DNA of 49,324 bases from Clostridia bacterium (GCA_017629175.1 JAGBXS010000113.1:1-49324); one strand, 5' to 3'. Positions 31,951 to 40,800 are shown, numbered from the stretch's first letter. Translations and numbers: made by a program. Notes: generated by a model not told the origin, from the sequence alone.

Positions 31951-34068
31951 TTAAAATCTTTCCTGGCGCCACTTGACGATGAACAGTGCCGCCGCGCCTA
32001 CGATGGCAACGAAGATGATCACCAGTGCTACGATCAAGCCGGTATTGTCGCGAGCGGGAGCCTCCACGGAGGTCTCCTCGGAGCTTTCCTCTACGATCAC
32101 AGCCACGTCATCGATGATCTCGTAGTTTTCCTCTGCGGAGAGGTATTCCACGCGGATCTTATGGTCTGCGGAAACGTTGCTCTCGGTGTACAGGAAGGCA
32201 GTCTTACCTGCCGCACCTGCCACGGGCTTACCGTCTACGTACAAAGCGGAAATGATGAAGCCCTCGTTTGCGGTAATGGTGAAGGACATCTCGCCCCCGC
32301 GGGAAACGGTGTTTGCACCTGCGGGAGTGATGGTGCCGCCCAATGCGGACTCGGCCTGGATCACGTAGGTGTCCAGCACCTTGATACGAACCACCATGTT
32401 ACGGGAGGTCAGGAAGGGCATGCGGGAGGTCCAGCCGCCTGCCTCGGTGGTGCCGGTGCCTACCACCTTCAAGCTGGTGCCGTCCTTGACCATCAGGTCA
32501 ACGCCGTCGCCGCCTGCCGCGGTAGCAAACTCGGAAAGGTTGAACGCCGCCAGAGTGCCCTCGGGGAAGGTGGGGGTCTCGGTCAGTTCGAAATACTGGA
32601 ATACTGTCTCGGCATCTGCAGCCAAAACAGCGTTCTTGATGATCTCGTAGTAAGAGCCGTTGGCGCCAACTGCCACGGAGAAGTTGATGTACTCCTTCTC
32701 CACGCCGCTCACAACGCCGCCGCAGGGAATGAACCACTGCACGAACTCGGTCTTCAGAACCACGAACGCTCCATCCTCGGAGGTAAGGGTGTTGATCTTA
32801 TCGAATACGGACTTGCCTACGTAGGAATTGCCGGTGAGATCCAGAACGATCAAGCCGTTTGCATCGGCAGTCCAGTCAAAGTCCTCTGCTTCATAGGGAT
32901 CGATGGTAACCACCACCGCCTTAAAGCTTACCGTTACGGTTGCGTTTGCCGCAACGTTCTCCAGCACGTAAGTGCCGTCGGTGAGGTTCTGAGCAGCACC
33001 GCCTACACGGAAGGCATCTACCTGATAACCCTCTGCAGTGTATACGCTGATCACCAGAGAATCACCTGCGTTGACGCTGATGGTGGTTGCACCGCCGGAG
33101 GTGATGGTGTAGCCCCCTGCGGAAACGTAGCCGCCCACGGTAGCGCAGGAAACCACGATCTGATAAGTGGTGGGCGTCTGGGTATCGGGCTCAAAGGTGA
33201 GCTCCAAGGTGGTCAGCTCGGTGATGGTGAGCTTGGACAAGGGACGGGTGAGATCGCGGGTCTGACCGTCCAGCTTCATAGCCACCAGCTTATAGCCGTA
33301 TGCGGGAGTGATCTTGATGGAGGTGGCCACGCCGATCTCCAACCAAACGGACTCGGTCACCTTGTTGCCGGTGCCGGAGATCACCGTCTCCCCTGCGGTC
33401 ACGGAGCCTGCACCCTTGATGGTCACGCGGAGCTCTGCCTCGGTAACGGGCTCCTCGGAGGACTCTTCGGAAGAAGTGTCCTCGGAAGACTCTTCAGAGG
33501 AGGTATCCTCAGAGGGGTCTTCGGAGGGATCGGGCTCATCGGACTCCTCGGAAGAGGTGTCCTCGGAGGAAGTCTCCTCGGAGGAGGTGTCTTCGGAGGG
33601 TTCTTCGGTGGTAGTATCTTCGGAAGGCTCTTCGGTAGTATCCTCGGAGGGCTCCTCGGAAGAGGTATCCTCAGAGGGGGTCTCGGAGGAGGTGTCTTCG
33701 GAAGGATCCTCGGTGGCAACCTGCGTAGCCTTGACGTTGATCACATAGGTCACGTCGTCCTCGGTGATATCCACGGTGTACAAGCCGTTTTCATCGGGGG
33801 TCAGCTCCATATAGTTGAACAGCTTAACGCTATCCACCTGATAGCCTTCTGCGGCCTCAATGCGGATGGTCAAGGCAGCTCCCACAGGAGCCTGGAACTC
33901 GGCGGCAGGTTCGTCTGCGCCGTTAAAATAGGCCAAAACGCCCTCCAGATCTCCTTCCAGCTTTACCGTACGGGTATCTTCCGGCTCTGCCAACGCCACC
34001 GTAGCAAAAACGGAAAGCATGGCGAACACCAGGAACAAAGAAAGAAACAATTTTGCGTTACGAGTCAT
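31951..34068 (-). CDS. Membrane-anchored surface protein with Ser/Glu/Asp-rich stalk
   Basis: A 705-residue protein with a signal peptide (1-27) and a small beta domain (about 33-117). A low-complexity Ser/Glu/Asp/Pro/Thr stalk (119-208, repeats of PSEDTSSEE type) is followed by several bacterial beta-repeat domains of the InlB-B/List-Bact type, with recurring GYKLVAMKLDG, GYQVDAFRVGG and GFIISALYVDGKP phrases. A final linker and a C-terminal membrane helix (about 673-696) end in KWRQERF. There is no LPXTG or enzyme motif. An adhesin or surface scaffold is plausible. It has its own promoter, a leader with two UUCG hairpins, and a terminator. Confidence 0.78.
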   Translation of the reverse strand: MTRNAKLFLSLFLVFAMLSVFATVALAEPEDTRTVKLEGDLEGVLAYFNGADEPAAEFQAPVGAALTIRIEAAEGYQVDSVKLFNYMELTPDENGLYTVDITEDDVTYVINVKATQVATEDPSEDTSSETPSEDTSSEEPSEDTTEEPSEDTTTEEPSEDTSSEETSSEDTSSEESDEPDPSEDPSEDTSSEESSEDTSSEESSEEPVTEAELRVTIKGAGSVTAGETVISGTGNKVTESVWLEIGVATSIKITPAYGYKLVAMKLDGQTRDLTRPLSKLTITELTTLELTFEPDTQTPTTYQIVVSCATVGGYVSAGGYTITSGGATTISVNAGDSLVISVYTAEGYQVDAFRVGGAAQNLTDGTYVLENVAANATVTVSFKAVVVTIDPYEAEDFDWTADANGLIVLDLTGNSYVGKSVFDKINTLTSEDGAFVVLKTEFVQWFIPCGGVVSGVEKEYINFSVAVGANGSYYEIIKNAVLAADAETVFQYFELTETPTFPEGTLAAFNLSEFATAAGGDGVDLMVKDGTSLKVVGTGTTEAGGWTSRMPFLTSRNMVVRIKVLDTYVIQAESALGGTITPAGANTVSRGGEMSFTITANEGFIISALYVDGKPVAGAAGKTAFLYTESNVSADHKIRVEYLSAEENYEIIDDVAVIVEESSEETSVEAPARDNTGLIVALVIIFVAIVGAAALFIVKWRQERF
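33445..33714 (-). repeat. Low-complexity coding repeat (Ser/Glu/Asp stalk)
   Basis: Ninety codons built from short degenerate units encoding PSEDTSSEE and variants. The DNA is a microrepeat of GAGGA/CTCCTC character, likely prone to length variation between strains. Confidence 0.85.
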
Positions 34069-34099
34069 AATTTATGTCGATTCCTTTCATAGGGTGTGG

Positions 34100-34133
34100 T
34101 CTGTCGAAACAGATCGTACTCTGCCGAAGCAGA
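34100..34133 (-). promoter_or_regulatory. Twin UUCG tetraloop hairpins in an mRNA leader
   Basis: On the minus strand two 14-base hairpins, TCTGC-TTCG-GCAGA (34133-34120) and TCTGT-TTCG-ACAGA (34113-34100), occur with a 20-base period. Both close on the very stable UUCG loop, and the stem change C-G to T-A is compensatory. They lie between the promoter and the start codon of the surface protein at 34068. Confidence 0.7.
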
Positions 34134-34142
34134 ATATACCTT

Positions 34143-34170
34143 ATTATATCACGCCCCCGAAAATTTGCAA
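34143..34170 (-). promoter_or_regulatory. Sigma-A promoter for the Ser/Glu/Asp-rich surface protein
   Basis: On the minus strand, -35 TTGCAA (34165-34170) and consensus -10 TATAAT (34143-34148) have a 16-base spacer, giving a leader of about 70 bases. Confidence 0.78.
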
Positions 34171-34201
34171 GGGCTAATTGAAAACATTTTGTAAAAAGCG
34201 T

Positions 34202-36028
34202 TTATCGTTTCACAAAATATTCCTCGTACCAAACAAGGAACACGAAAACGCACCAGATCTGACGCCAGTTGTCCTTCTTTTCGGCAACGTGCTCCTCCAG
34301 AAGGGAAAGCAACGCCTCGGTGCGGAAGAACTTCGCCGCGTGGGCGGAGGCAAACTGCTCGCGCACCAGAGAAGCGTAGGTCTCCTCCCGCAGCCATGCT
34401 CTTACCGGCACGGGGAATCCCAGCTTTTTCTTGGAGGCAACCCCTGCGGGGATGTGCTTCGCCGCGGCCTTACGCATGGCAAGCTTGGTGCCATCCTTGT
34501 TGGCGCGGTATTTGGTGGGAATGCGGGAGGCCAGGGCGAATACCTCTCTGTCTAAGAAGGGAACTCTCAGCTCCAGGCTGCTGGCCATGCTCATTTTATC
34601 CGCCTTCAGCAGGATATCCCCCATGAGCCAGGTGTGCAGGTCGATGTACTGCATTTTGGTCACCGCATCCATACCCTCCAGCTTGTGGCGGTAGGATTTG
34701 GTAAGATCCGTGGGCTTGGTCTTGCCGTCGTAACGGAGAAGCAGCTGCTTCTTGAAGGATTCGCTCATCAGATTGGTGTTACCGATGTAACGCTCCTCCA
34801 AGGGCTTTGCACGGCGCAGGAGGAAGTTAGCACCCTTCATGCGGGGGAATTTCTCCGCCACCTTCCCCAATCCTCTGCGGAGGCAGGCAGGAAGCTTATC
34901 AAACCACGCAAGAGCAAAGGGCTCCTTATACACGTTATAGCCGCCGAAGAACTCGTCCGCTCCCTCGCCGGAAAGGCAGACCTTCACCTGCTTTGCCGCA
35001 TCTCTGTTCAGGAAGAACAGCGCCGCGGCGGCGGCATCCGCCAATGGCTCGTCCATGTGGTACTGGATCTTGGGCAGGTTCTCCCAATACTCCTCGGGAG
35101 TGATGTAATACACGCTGTGCTTTACGCCCAGCTCCTTAGAAAAGGCCTTGGCATACTCCGCCTCGTCGTAATTGCGGTTGGCAAAGCCTACGGTAAAGGT
35201 CTTGTCCACGTTTGCAATGCACGCCACGAAGCTGGAATCCACCCCGGAGGACAGGAAAGAGCCTACCTCCACGTCTGCGATCTTATGGGCACGGACGGAA
35301 TCCGCCATCACCTTGTCGATGGCCTCCACCCATTCCTCCTCGGTCTTCTCGGTGTCGGGGAGGAAGGTGGGCTCGAAATACCGCTCCACCGTCAGCTCGC
35401 CGTCCTTCCACAGCAATCTGTGGCCGCCCAGCAGCTTTTTCACCCCGGCAAAGAAGGTGTCTTCCCCGGGAGAATACTGGCAGGAAAGGTACAACGCCAG
35501 CTGGCTTTCGTTAAACTCTTTTTTGAATTCCGGGTGGTGCAGGAAGGCCTTGATCTCGCTGGAAAACAGCAGTCTGCCGTCTCTTGCATCGTAATAGAAG
35601 GGCTTGATGCCAAAGGGATCTCTGGCGGCGAACAGCTCCTTCGCTTCCTTGTCCCAGATCACGAAGGCGAACATCCCCCGCAGCTTTTCCGGCAAGGCCT
35701 TGCCCCACTCCTCAAAGCCGTGCAAAAGCACCTCGCTGTCGGAGCGGGTGGCAAAAACGTGCCCCTTTTCCAAAAGTTGTTCTCTCAGCTCCATAAAATT
35801 ATAGATCTCGCCGTTGAACACCAAAACCAAGCTTCCGTTCTCGTTGAACAGCGGCTGTGCGCCACCCTCCAGGTCGATGATGGAAAGCCGACGGTGCCCC
35901 AACGCCACGCCGTCATCACAGAAATACCCTTCTCCGTCGGGGCCTCTGTGGGCGATGGAATCCGCCATGGCGCGGATGATCTGCTCTTTATTCTCCGGGT
36001 TACCCGTAAATCCTACGATCCCGCACAT
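34202..36028 (-). CDS. asnB: Asparagine synthase (glutamine-hydrolysing)
   Basis: AsnB converts aspartate, glutamine and ATP to asparagine in the cytosol. The 608-residue protein has Cys2 as the glutaminase nucleophile (MCGIVGF), HRGPDGEG, LGHRRLSIID, and VFNGEIYNF in the N-terminal class II amidotransferase domain. The synthetase domain has the PP-loop SFLSSGVDSSF near 255-265 and CLSGEGADEFFGGY. The length is standard for the family. GAAGGAGAA precedes the ATG. It lies 81 bases after polA on the same strand. No clear promoter was found in that gap, only an inverted repeat, so read-through from polA is possible. Confidence 0.93.
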   Translation of the reverse strand: MCGIVGFTGNPENKEQIIRAMADSIAHRGPDGEGYFCDDGVALGHRRLSIIDLEGGAQPLFNENGSLVLVFNGEIYNFMELREQLLEKGHVFATRSDSEVLLHGFEEWGKALPEKLRGMFAFVIWDKEAKELFAARDPFGIKPFYYDARDGRLLFSSEIKAFLHHPEFKKEFNESQLALYLSCQYSPGEDTFFAGVKKLLGGHRLLWKDGELTVERYFEPTFLPDTEKTEEEWVEAIDKVMADSVRAHKIADVEVGSFLSSGVDSSFVACIANVDKTFTVGFANRNYDEAEYAKAFSKELGVKHSVYYITPEEYWENLPKIQYHMDEPLADAAAAALFFLNRDAAKQVKVCLSGEGADEFFGGYNVYKEPFALAWFDKLPACLRRGLGKVAEKFPRMKGANFLLRRAKPLEERYIGNTNLMSESFKKQLLLRYDGKTKPTDLTKSYRHKLEGMDAVTKMQYIDLHTWLMGDILLKADKMSMASSLELRVPFLDREVFALASRIPTKYRANKDGTKLAMRKAAAKHIPAGVASKKKLGFPVPVRAWLREETYASLVREQFASAHAAKFFRTEALLSLLEEHVAEKKDNWRQIWCVFVFLVWYEEYFVKR

Positions 36029-36044
36029 AGATATTCTCCTTCGT

Positions 36045-36078
36045 TTTTACGTCAATTAGCCGTTTGTGGCACGTAAAA
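36045..36078. promoter_or_regulatory. Inverted repeat upstream of asnB
   Basis: TTTTACGT (36045-36052) and ACGTAAAA (36071-36078) form an 8-base perfect dyad with an 18-base spacer, 17 bases before the asnB start. It could be an operator; no regulator is identified. Confidence 0.4.
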
Positions 36079-36109
36079 TATAATAAACTGCGTTTTGCAA
36101 TCGAAGACG

Positions 36110-38602
36110 TTAGTCTTTCGCATCATACCAGCGTTTGCCCATCTTGGCATCCGCCACCAACGGCACGGCAAAGGTAGCCGCACCGACCATTTCTTTTTCC
36201 AGCAGTGCCATCACCTGCTCCGCTTCCGCTACGGGAGCTTCCACCATCAGTTCGTCGTGGATCTGCAGGATCAGCTTGGCTTCCAGACCCGCCTTCTTCA
36301 AGGCGTGGTCAACACGGATCATGGCGATCTTAATGAGATCCGCCGCCGTTCCCTGGATGGGGGTGTTCATGGCAACCCGTTCCCCAAAGGCGCGGCGCAT
36401 CTTGTTGGTCTGCTTCATCTCGGGGATCTCCCGCCGTCTGCCGTACAGCGTTTCCACGTAGCCGTGCTCTGCGGCAAAGGATTTCGCCCATTCCATATAG
36501 TCCCGAATGGCGGGATATTTCTCAAAATATCTGGCGATAAAGTTCTTGGCTTCCTTCACGGAAACACCGATGTCCTGGGACAGAGAATACTCTCCGATGC
36601 CGTAGATAATGCCGAAGTTCACCGCCTTGGCGGATTTTCGCATCTCCCCCGTCACCGCTTCCATGGGAACGCCGTATACCTGCGCCGCGGTGGCGGTATG
36701 GATGTCCGCACCCTCACGGAAGGCGGTACAAAGCGCCTCATCCCCGGAAATATGGGCGAGCAAACGCAATTCGATCTGGGAATAGTCCGCATCCACCAGA
36801 ACGCACCCATCCTTTGCCTTGAAGAACTTCCGCAGCTCTCTCCCCTTTTCCGTACGGACGGGGATGTTCTGCAAATTGGGCTCTGCGGAGGAAAGTCTGC
36901 CCGTCATGGTCATGGTCTGCTTGAAGGTGGTATGCACTCTTCCATCCTCGGAGATCACCTTCAAAAGTCCCTCACCGTAGGTGGATTTCAGCTTTGCCGC
37001 CTTGCGGTAATCCAGGATCAACTGCACCAAGGGGTCGTAAAGTGCCAGCTTCTCTAAGGTCTCCGCATCGGTGGAATAGCCGGATTTGGTCTTTTTGTAG
37101 TGAGGAAGCTTCCGCTCCTCAAACAACACCTCTCCCAACTGCTTGGGGGAGTTGATATTGAATTCGTGCCCCGCCAGAGCGTAGATCTGCTGGGTGTACA
37201 GCGCCATTTCCTCTTCCAGCGCCGCGGTGAACCGTTCCAGGCCTTCTCTGTCCAGCAGGAAGCCTTCCTTTTCCATCTCCGCCAACACGTAGGCGAGGGG
37301 CTTTTCCACCTCGGTGTACAATTTTTCCAAGGCCTCCGTCAAGGAAGGACGGAAGGTCTCATACAGCAAGAAGAACAAGCTCGGGTCGGGAACGTCCTCC
37401 ACCGTGGTCTCCGTGGCGCGGAACACCGCTCCTCCGAAGGAGATGCCGTTGTCCGCAGGGGAGGACAGATAGGCCAGCAGGGAAAGATCCTCCATGTCAC
37501 TCTCCGGCTGAATGCCCTTGTTCCATAGGATATGCAAGGTCTCCTTGATCGACCACACCAGCACGTTTTTCTTTTTGTCAAAAAGGGCGGGGGCATTCTC
37601 CCAGGAGATCAAATAGCCGTTTTCTCCGTCGAAGACCTTGACCCCTGTTTCTTCAGGGAACACCGCCACCGTTTCCGCCTCCACCGTCTCTGCGGGAAGA
37701 TATTCCACCCGGGCGGGGAGAGCAGACTTGGGGGAAGCATCCTCCTCTGCGGGAAGCTGCTCCAACATCTTGCGGAACTCCAGCTTGGTATATAACTCTC
37801 GCAAAGCGGGAACGTTCTGCCCGCTGTATGCATAGGTCTCGGGCTCTAACGCCACGGGCGCATCCAGACGGATCTCCGCCAAAAAGCGGGAGGTGAACGC
37901 CATGTCCTTGCCATTTTCCAATTTATCGTGCAAGGCACCCTTGATCTCATCCAAGTGCTGATAAACGCCTTCCACACTGCCGTATTGACCGATGAGCTTG
38001 ATGGCACCCTTTTCGCCGATGCCTGCCACTCCGGGAATATTGTCGGAGCTATCCCCCATGATGGCTTTGATCTCGATAAGCCCCTTGGGCGCAACGCCGT
38101 ACAGGTCAAGGATCTCCTTCACCCCGGTGATGCGGGTCTCGTTATTGGCGGCGAGATGCACGGTGACACGGTCGTTCACCAGCTGGAAGCTGTCTCTGTC
38201 TCCCGTGACGATGATGCATTCCGTCCCGCGGGAAGAAAAGGCCTCCGTCAGCGTGCCGATGATGTCGTCCGCCTCAAAGCCGGGGGTCTCCACCACCGTC
38301 AGCCCCAGGGCGGAAGCAACCTCCTTGGCGTAAGGAAGCTGGACAGCCAGCTCCTCCGGCATCCCCTTGCGGGTGGCCTTGTAAAAATCGCAGGCCTTGT
38401 GTCGGAAGGTGGGCTCTTTGCGGTCAAAGGCAATGGCGGCGTACTTCAAATTCTCCCCCGCCTCCTGCATGGCGCGGCGGATGATGTTCACAAAACCGAA
38501 CACCGCGTGGGTGGGAAGCCCCTCCTTGTTGGAAAGGGGGCGCACCCCGTAAAAGGCGCGGTTGAGAATGCTGTTGCCGTCAAAAACGATGAGCTTTTCC
38601 AT
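36110..38602 (-). CDS. polA: DNA polymerase I
   Basis: PolA fills gaps and removes RNA primers during replication and repair. The 830-residue protein has the 5'-3' exonuclease domain (1-290; FDGNSILNRAFYG, ETPGFEADDIIGTL, VTGDRDSFQL, GDSSDNIPGVAGIGEKGA). A proofreading-like domain (about 300-470) lacks the DxE metal motif, so it is probably inactive, as in Bacillus enzymes. The polymerase domain has motif A DADYSQIELRLLAH, motif B KAVNFGIIYG and motif C QIHDELMVE. The ATG at 38602 is preferred because GGAGGGC lies 3-9 bases upstream. A farther in-frame ATG at 38617 lies upstream of that ribosome site. Confidence 0.95.
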   Translation of the reverse strand: MEKLIVFDGNSILNRAFYGVRPLSNKEGLPTHAVFGFVNIIRRAMQEAGENLKYAAIAFDRKEPTFRHKACDFYKATRKGMPEELAVQLPYAKEVASALGLTVVETPGFEADDIIGTLTEAFSSRGTECIIVTGDRDSFQLVNDRVTVHLAANNETRITGVKEILDLYGVAPKGLIEIKAIMGDSSDNIPGVAGIGEKGAIKLIGQYGSVEGVYQHLDEIKGALHDKLENGKDMAFTSRFLAEIRLDAPVALEPETYAYSGQNVPALRELYTKLEFRKMLEQLPAEEDASPKSALPARVEYLPAETVEAETVAVFPEETGVKVFDGENGYLISWENAPALFDKKKNVLVWSIKETLHILWNKGIQPESDMEDLSLLAYLSSPADNGISFGGAVFRATETTVEDVPDPSLFFLLYETFRPSLTEALEKLYTEVEKPLAYVLAEMEKEGFLLDREGLERFTAALEEEMALYTQQIYALAGHEFNINSPKQLGEVLFEERKLPHYKKTKSGYSTDAETLEKLALYDPLVQLILDYRKAAKLKSTYGEGLLKVISEDGRVHTTFKQTMTMTGRLSSAEPNLQNIPVRTEKGRELRKFFKAKDGCVLVDADYSQIELRLLAHISGDEALCTAFREGADIHTATAAQVYGVPMEAVTGEMRKSAKAVNFGIIYGIGEYSLSQDIGVSVKEAKNFIARYFEKYPAIRDYMEWAKSFAAEHGYVETLYGRRREIPEMKQTNKMRRAFGERVAMNTPIQGTAADLIKIAMIRVDHALKKAGLEAKLILQIHDELMVEAPVAEAEQVMALLEKEMVGAATFAVPLVADAKMGKRWYDAKD

Positions 38603-38632
38603 ATTGCCCTCCGACATAGTTGTTCAGAATAT

Positions 38633-38661
38633 AGTATATCACAAAATGCCCCCGCCGTCAA
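38633..38661 (-). promoter_or_regulatory. Sigma-A promoter for polA
   Basis: On the minus strand, -35 TTGACG (38656-38661) and -10 TATACT (38633-38638) have a 17-base spacer, about 30 bases before the start codon. Confidence 0.78.
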
Positions 38662-38805
38662 GGGGAAAGTGTTGGAAGGGCACGTTACAGGGAGCGTTTT
38701 GCCGCCAAAAGCACCTTGCGCCGCTTCCCCGGGAAATCGCCCAAGCCGCCAATCGTATCCCGCCAAAAATTTCCCTCTTTTTTATGAAAAATATGTGAAG
38801 AAAAG

Positions 38806-38834
38806 TTGACAAAACCGCGAAATTGCGTTATAAT
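38806..38834 (+). promoter_or_regulatory. Sigma-A promoter for the first zinc-ribbon membrane gene
   Basis: Perfect -35 TTGACA (38806-38811) and -10 TATAAT (38829-38834) with a 17-base spacer, predicting high basal expression. It is 31 bases before the start codon. Confidence 0.88.
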
Positions 38835-38865
38835 GAGATAACGAAAAAATTATGGAGGTTTTTCT

Positions 38866-39690
38866 ATGGCATTTTGTACCAAATGCGGCGCGCCTATGAA
38901 CGACGGCGCTGCCTTCTGTTCCGCTTGCGGTCAGGGCGCAGGTCAGACCGTTGCTCCCACCGGTGCATCCGCAATCCGCGCATTCACTCTCAAAAACAAC
39001 GTGTTGGTCCTGGCTCTTATGGGCTGTATGGCGCTGAGCTTGCTCTTGGGCTTCATTTCCAGCGTAGGCGCAGGCTTTTTGACGGCTCTGTTCAGTGCCG
39101 CCATTTCCGGCTTGCTGGTTTACGGCGTATTCCTTTGCTGGTCTCAGAACAACAAGACCGGTGCTTACCCCACCGCAGGCTTTACCATCGTAAAAGTTTT
39201 CACCATCATCGAGATCGTTGTTTACTCCCTTGGCACGTTGCTCCTTCTGTTGCTTAGCTTGATGAGCTTTGCCGTCCAGGAGGCAATTTCCGATTTGATG
39301 GAAGACCTGCTCTATGAGTATGATGAGTTCTACGAGTGGTTTGAAGACTTCGTGGATGCTTGGGACATCGGCGGTTGGGATGAGCTCTGCGGTCTTCTGG
39401 GAACTCTGTTCTTCCTGGGTGCCGTTTATTGCATTCTGCTGATCTTTATGTACTGCGTACCCCTGCTGAAGCATTTGGGCTCTCTGAAGGCTGCTGTCAC
39501 CTTGGACGGCCCCGTAAAGGTTCCTTCCATTCTGCCCATCATGATGTTCGTTACCATCGGCGTAGGCTTCATCTTTATGTTTATCCTCCCCACCGGCGCA
39601 ATGGGCGTTCTGTCCTCTCTGGTCTCCATGGGCGGCACTGCCATCGGCGGTCTGTTGCTCCTCAAAGCGAAGAAGGAGCTTGTTCACTGA
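38866..39690 (+). CDS. Zinc-ribbon membrane protein (paralogue 1)
   Basis: A 274-residue protein with an N-terminal zinc ribbon (Cys4, Cys7, Cys18, Cys21 in MAFCTKCG...FCSACG). A Gly/Thr/Ala linker and about six membrane helices follow; an acidic loop (SDLMEDLLYEYDEFYEWFEDFVDAWD, about 142-170) sits between helices 4 and 5. It is a member of the large, uncharacterised zinc_ribbon_2-plus-membrane group of Firmicutes. Its own near-consensus promoter and a TGGAGG ribosome site suggest strong expression. The next gene is a divergent duplicate. Function unknown. Confidence 0.8.
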   Translation: MAFCTKCGAPMNDGAAFCSACGQGAGQTVAPTGASAIRAFTLKNNVLVLALMGCMALSLLLGFISSVGAGFLTALFSAAISGLLVYGVFLCWSQNNKTGAYPTAGFTIVKVFTIIEIVVYSLGTLLLLLLSLMSFAVQEAISDLMEDLLYEYDEFYEWFEDFVDAWDIGGWDELCGLLGTLFFLGAVYCILLIFMYCVPLLKHLGSLKAAVTLDGPVKVPSILPIMMFVTIGVGFIFMFILPTGAMGVLSSLVSMGGTAIGGLLLLKAKKELVH

Positions 39691-39707
39691 TCTTCGTGAC
39701 CCTTTTC

Positions 39708-39738
39708 TCTCCCCACCATCTCGGTGGGGAGATTTTTT
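39708..39738 (+). terminator. Rho-independent terminator
   Basis: TCTCCCCACC (39708-39717) pairs with GGTGGGGAGA (39723-39732), followed by TTTTTT. It separates the two zinc-ribbon genes into independent transcripts. Confidence 0.93.
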
Positions 39739-39750
39739 CCAAGCGCTTGG
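39739..39750. promoter_or_regulatory. Perfect 12-bp palindrome upstream of a promoter
   Basis: CCAAGCGCTTGG is a perfect palindrome lying between the preceding terminator and the -35 of the second zinc-ribbon gene, 12 bases from it. It could be an operator half-site pair. The first paralogue's promoter lacks it. Confidence 0.4.
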
Positions 39751-39762
39751 GGAGAAAAGCTC

Positions 39763-39791
39763 TTGACGATGCTCTTTTCTTGTGCTATACT
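39763..39791 (+). promoter_or_regulatory. Sigma-A promoter for the second zinc-ribbon membrane gene
   Basis: -35 TTGACG (39763-39768) and -10 TATACT (39786-39791) with a 17-base spacer, 30 bases before the start codon. Confidence 0.8.
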
Positions 39792-39821
39792 GTAAATACA
39801 GACGAAAAAGGAGGTTTTTCT

Positions 39822-40682
39822 ATGGCATTCTGTCCCAAATGCGGGTCTCCCATGTTCGACGGGGCGCAGTACTGTATGTCCTGCGGCGGAAACATCAATC
39901 CCCTCGGCGCCGGCGGTGCATCCGCTTTCCGCATGTTCATGCTTAAGAATCATACCCTGATCCGAGTAGCCCTGACGGCCACCTGCGTGTCCTTCGTCCT
40001 CACGTTCCTGGTCAATACCCTGCAAAGCGGGCTCTTCCTCGGATTGATCCTCTCCGCACTTCCCGGGCTGATGGCAGGCGCGTTGCTCTTCATCGCTTCT
40101 CAGGAAGGCAAAGTGGGCCCCTTCCCCTCCTCCGGCTTTACCGTCATCAAGGTCTGTACCATCATCAGCTTGGTGCTGGCATCCCTTGCCGCCGCGGTAA
40201 TGTTCCTTTACAGCGCCGTGTTAAATTCCTCCAAGGATATGGCCGACATGGTGCTGGAGGAGGCGTACAAGCTCAACCCCGACAGCGAGGCGGGCGTTGA
40301 ATATTTGAACGAGGTGCTGGGCATACACAGTGCAGAGGAACTGCTGGGCTTTCTTGCCGGCGTGATGCTGGCCATCGGTGCGGTTTTGGTGGCCGTCGTC
40401 TTCTTGTATTACGTGCCCCTGCTGAGAACCTGCACCTCTGTTAAATGGTTTGTGCTTGCCAATGTTCCCGCCAAGATCTCCGTTCTTCTCCCCATAAGCT
40501 TGTGGATCTCCGCAGGCATTTCCCTGTTGGGGATGGCATTCATCGTGCCCGGTATTTTCAACATTCTGTCCCTTGTGGCAAGCATTACCTCCGACGTGTG
40601 CTTCGCCCTGCTATTGCAGAACGCTTCCAAGGAGCTTTCACAAAATCCCGCGCAGGATCAATCTTTGGATTTCACCTGCTGA
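39822..40682 (+). CDS. Zinc-ribbon membrane protein (paralogue 2)
   Basis: A 286-residue paralogue of the gene at 38866. It has the same zinc ribbon (Cys4, Cys7, Cys18, Cys21), a short linker ending GASAFRMFMLKNHTLIRVAL, and about six membrane helices with an acidic loop (about 145-170). The region around the start (GGAGGTTTTTCTATGGCATT) is identical in the two genes, indicating tandem duplication. The ATG at 39822 was chosen by this conserved ribosome site; a long in-frame extension upstream crosses the terminator and promoter and is not credible. Function unknown. Confidence 0.8.
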   Translation: MAFCPKCGSPMFDGAQYCMSCGGNINPLGAGGASAFRMFMLKNHTLIRVALTATCVSFVLTFLVNTLQSGLFLGLILSALPGLMAGALLFIASQEGKVGPFPSSGFTVIKVCTIISLVLASLAAAVMFLYSAVLNSSKDMADMVLEEAYKLNPDSEAGVEYLNEVLGIHSAEELLGFLAGVMLAIGAVLVAVVFLYYVPLLRTCTSVKWFVLANVPAKISVLLPISLWISAGISLLGMAFIVPGIFNILSLVASITSDVCFALLLQNASKELSQNPAQDQSLDFTC

Positions 40683-40696
40683 CCCCGTCTCTCCAC

Positions 40697-40730
40697 GGAG
40701 CCGAGCCGCACGCTCGGCTCCTTTTTCTTT
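40697..40730 (+). terminator. Rho-independent terminator
   Basis: GGAGCCGAGC (40697-40706) pairs with GCTCGGCTCC (40712-40721) around CGCAC, followed by a T-rich tail. Confidence 0.93.
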
Positions 40731-40800
40731 TGCTTTTGCGCCGGTTTTGCTATACATAAAAATTTTCCTGTAAAACAAAGAAAAATAAGGCTTTTTGCGG

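Noticed and set aside
32161..34092. Gly-rich antisense frame over the Ser/Glu/Asp stalk
   Set aside because: The GGG/LGRG pattern is only the complement of the SEDTSSEE repeat.
36029..36109. Sigma-A promoter for asnB
   Set aside because: A TATATT is present, but any TTGCAA-like -35 is 12 bases away and nothing fits a 16-18 base spacer.
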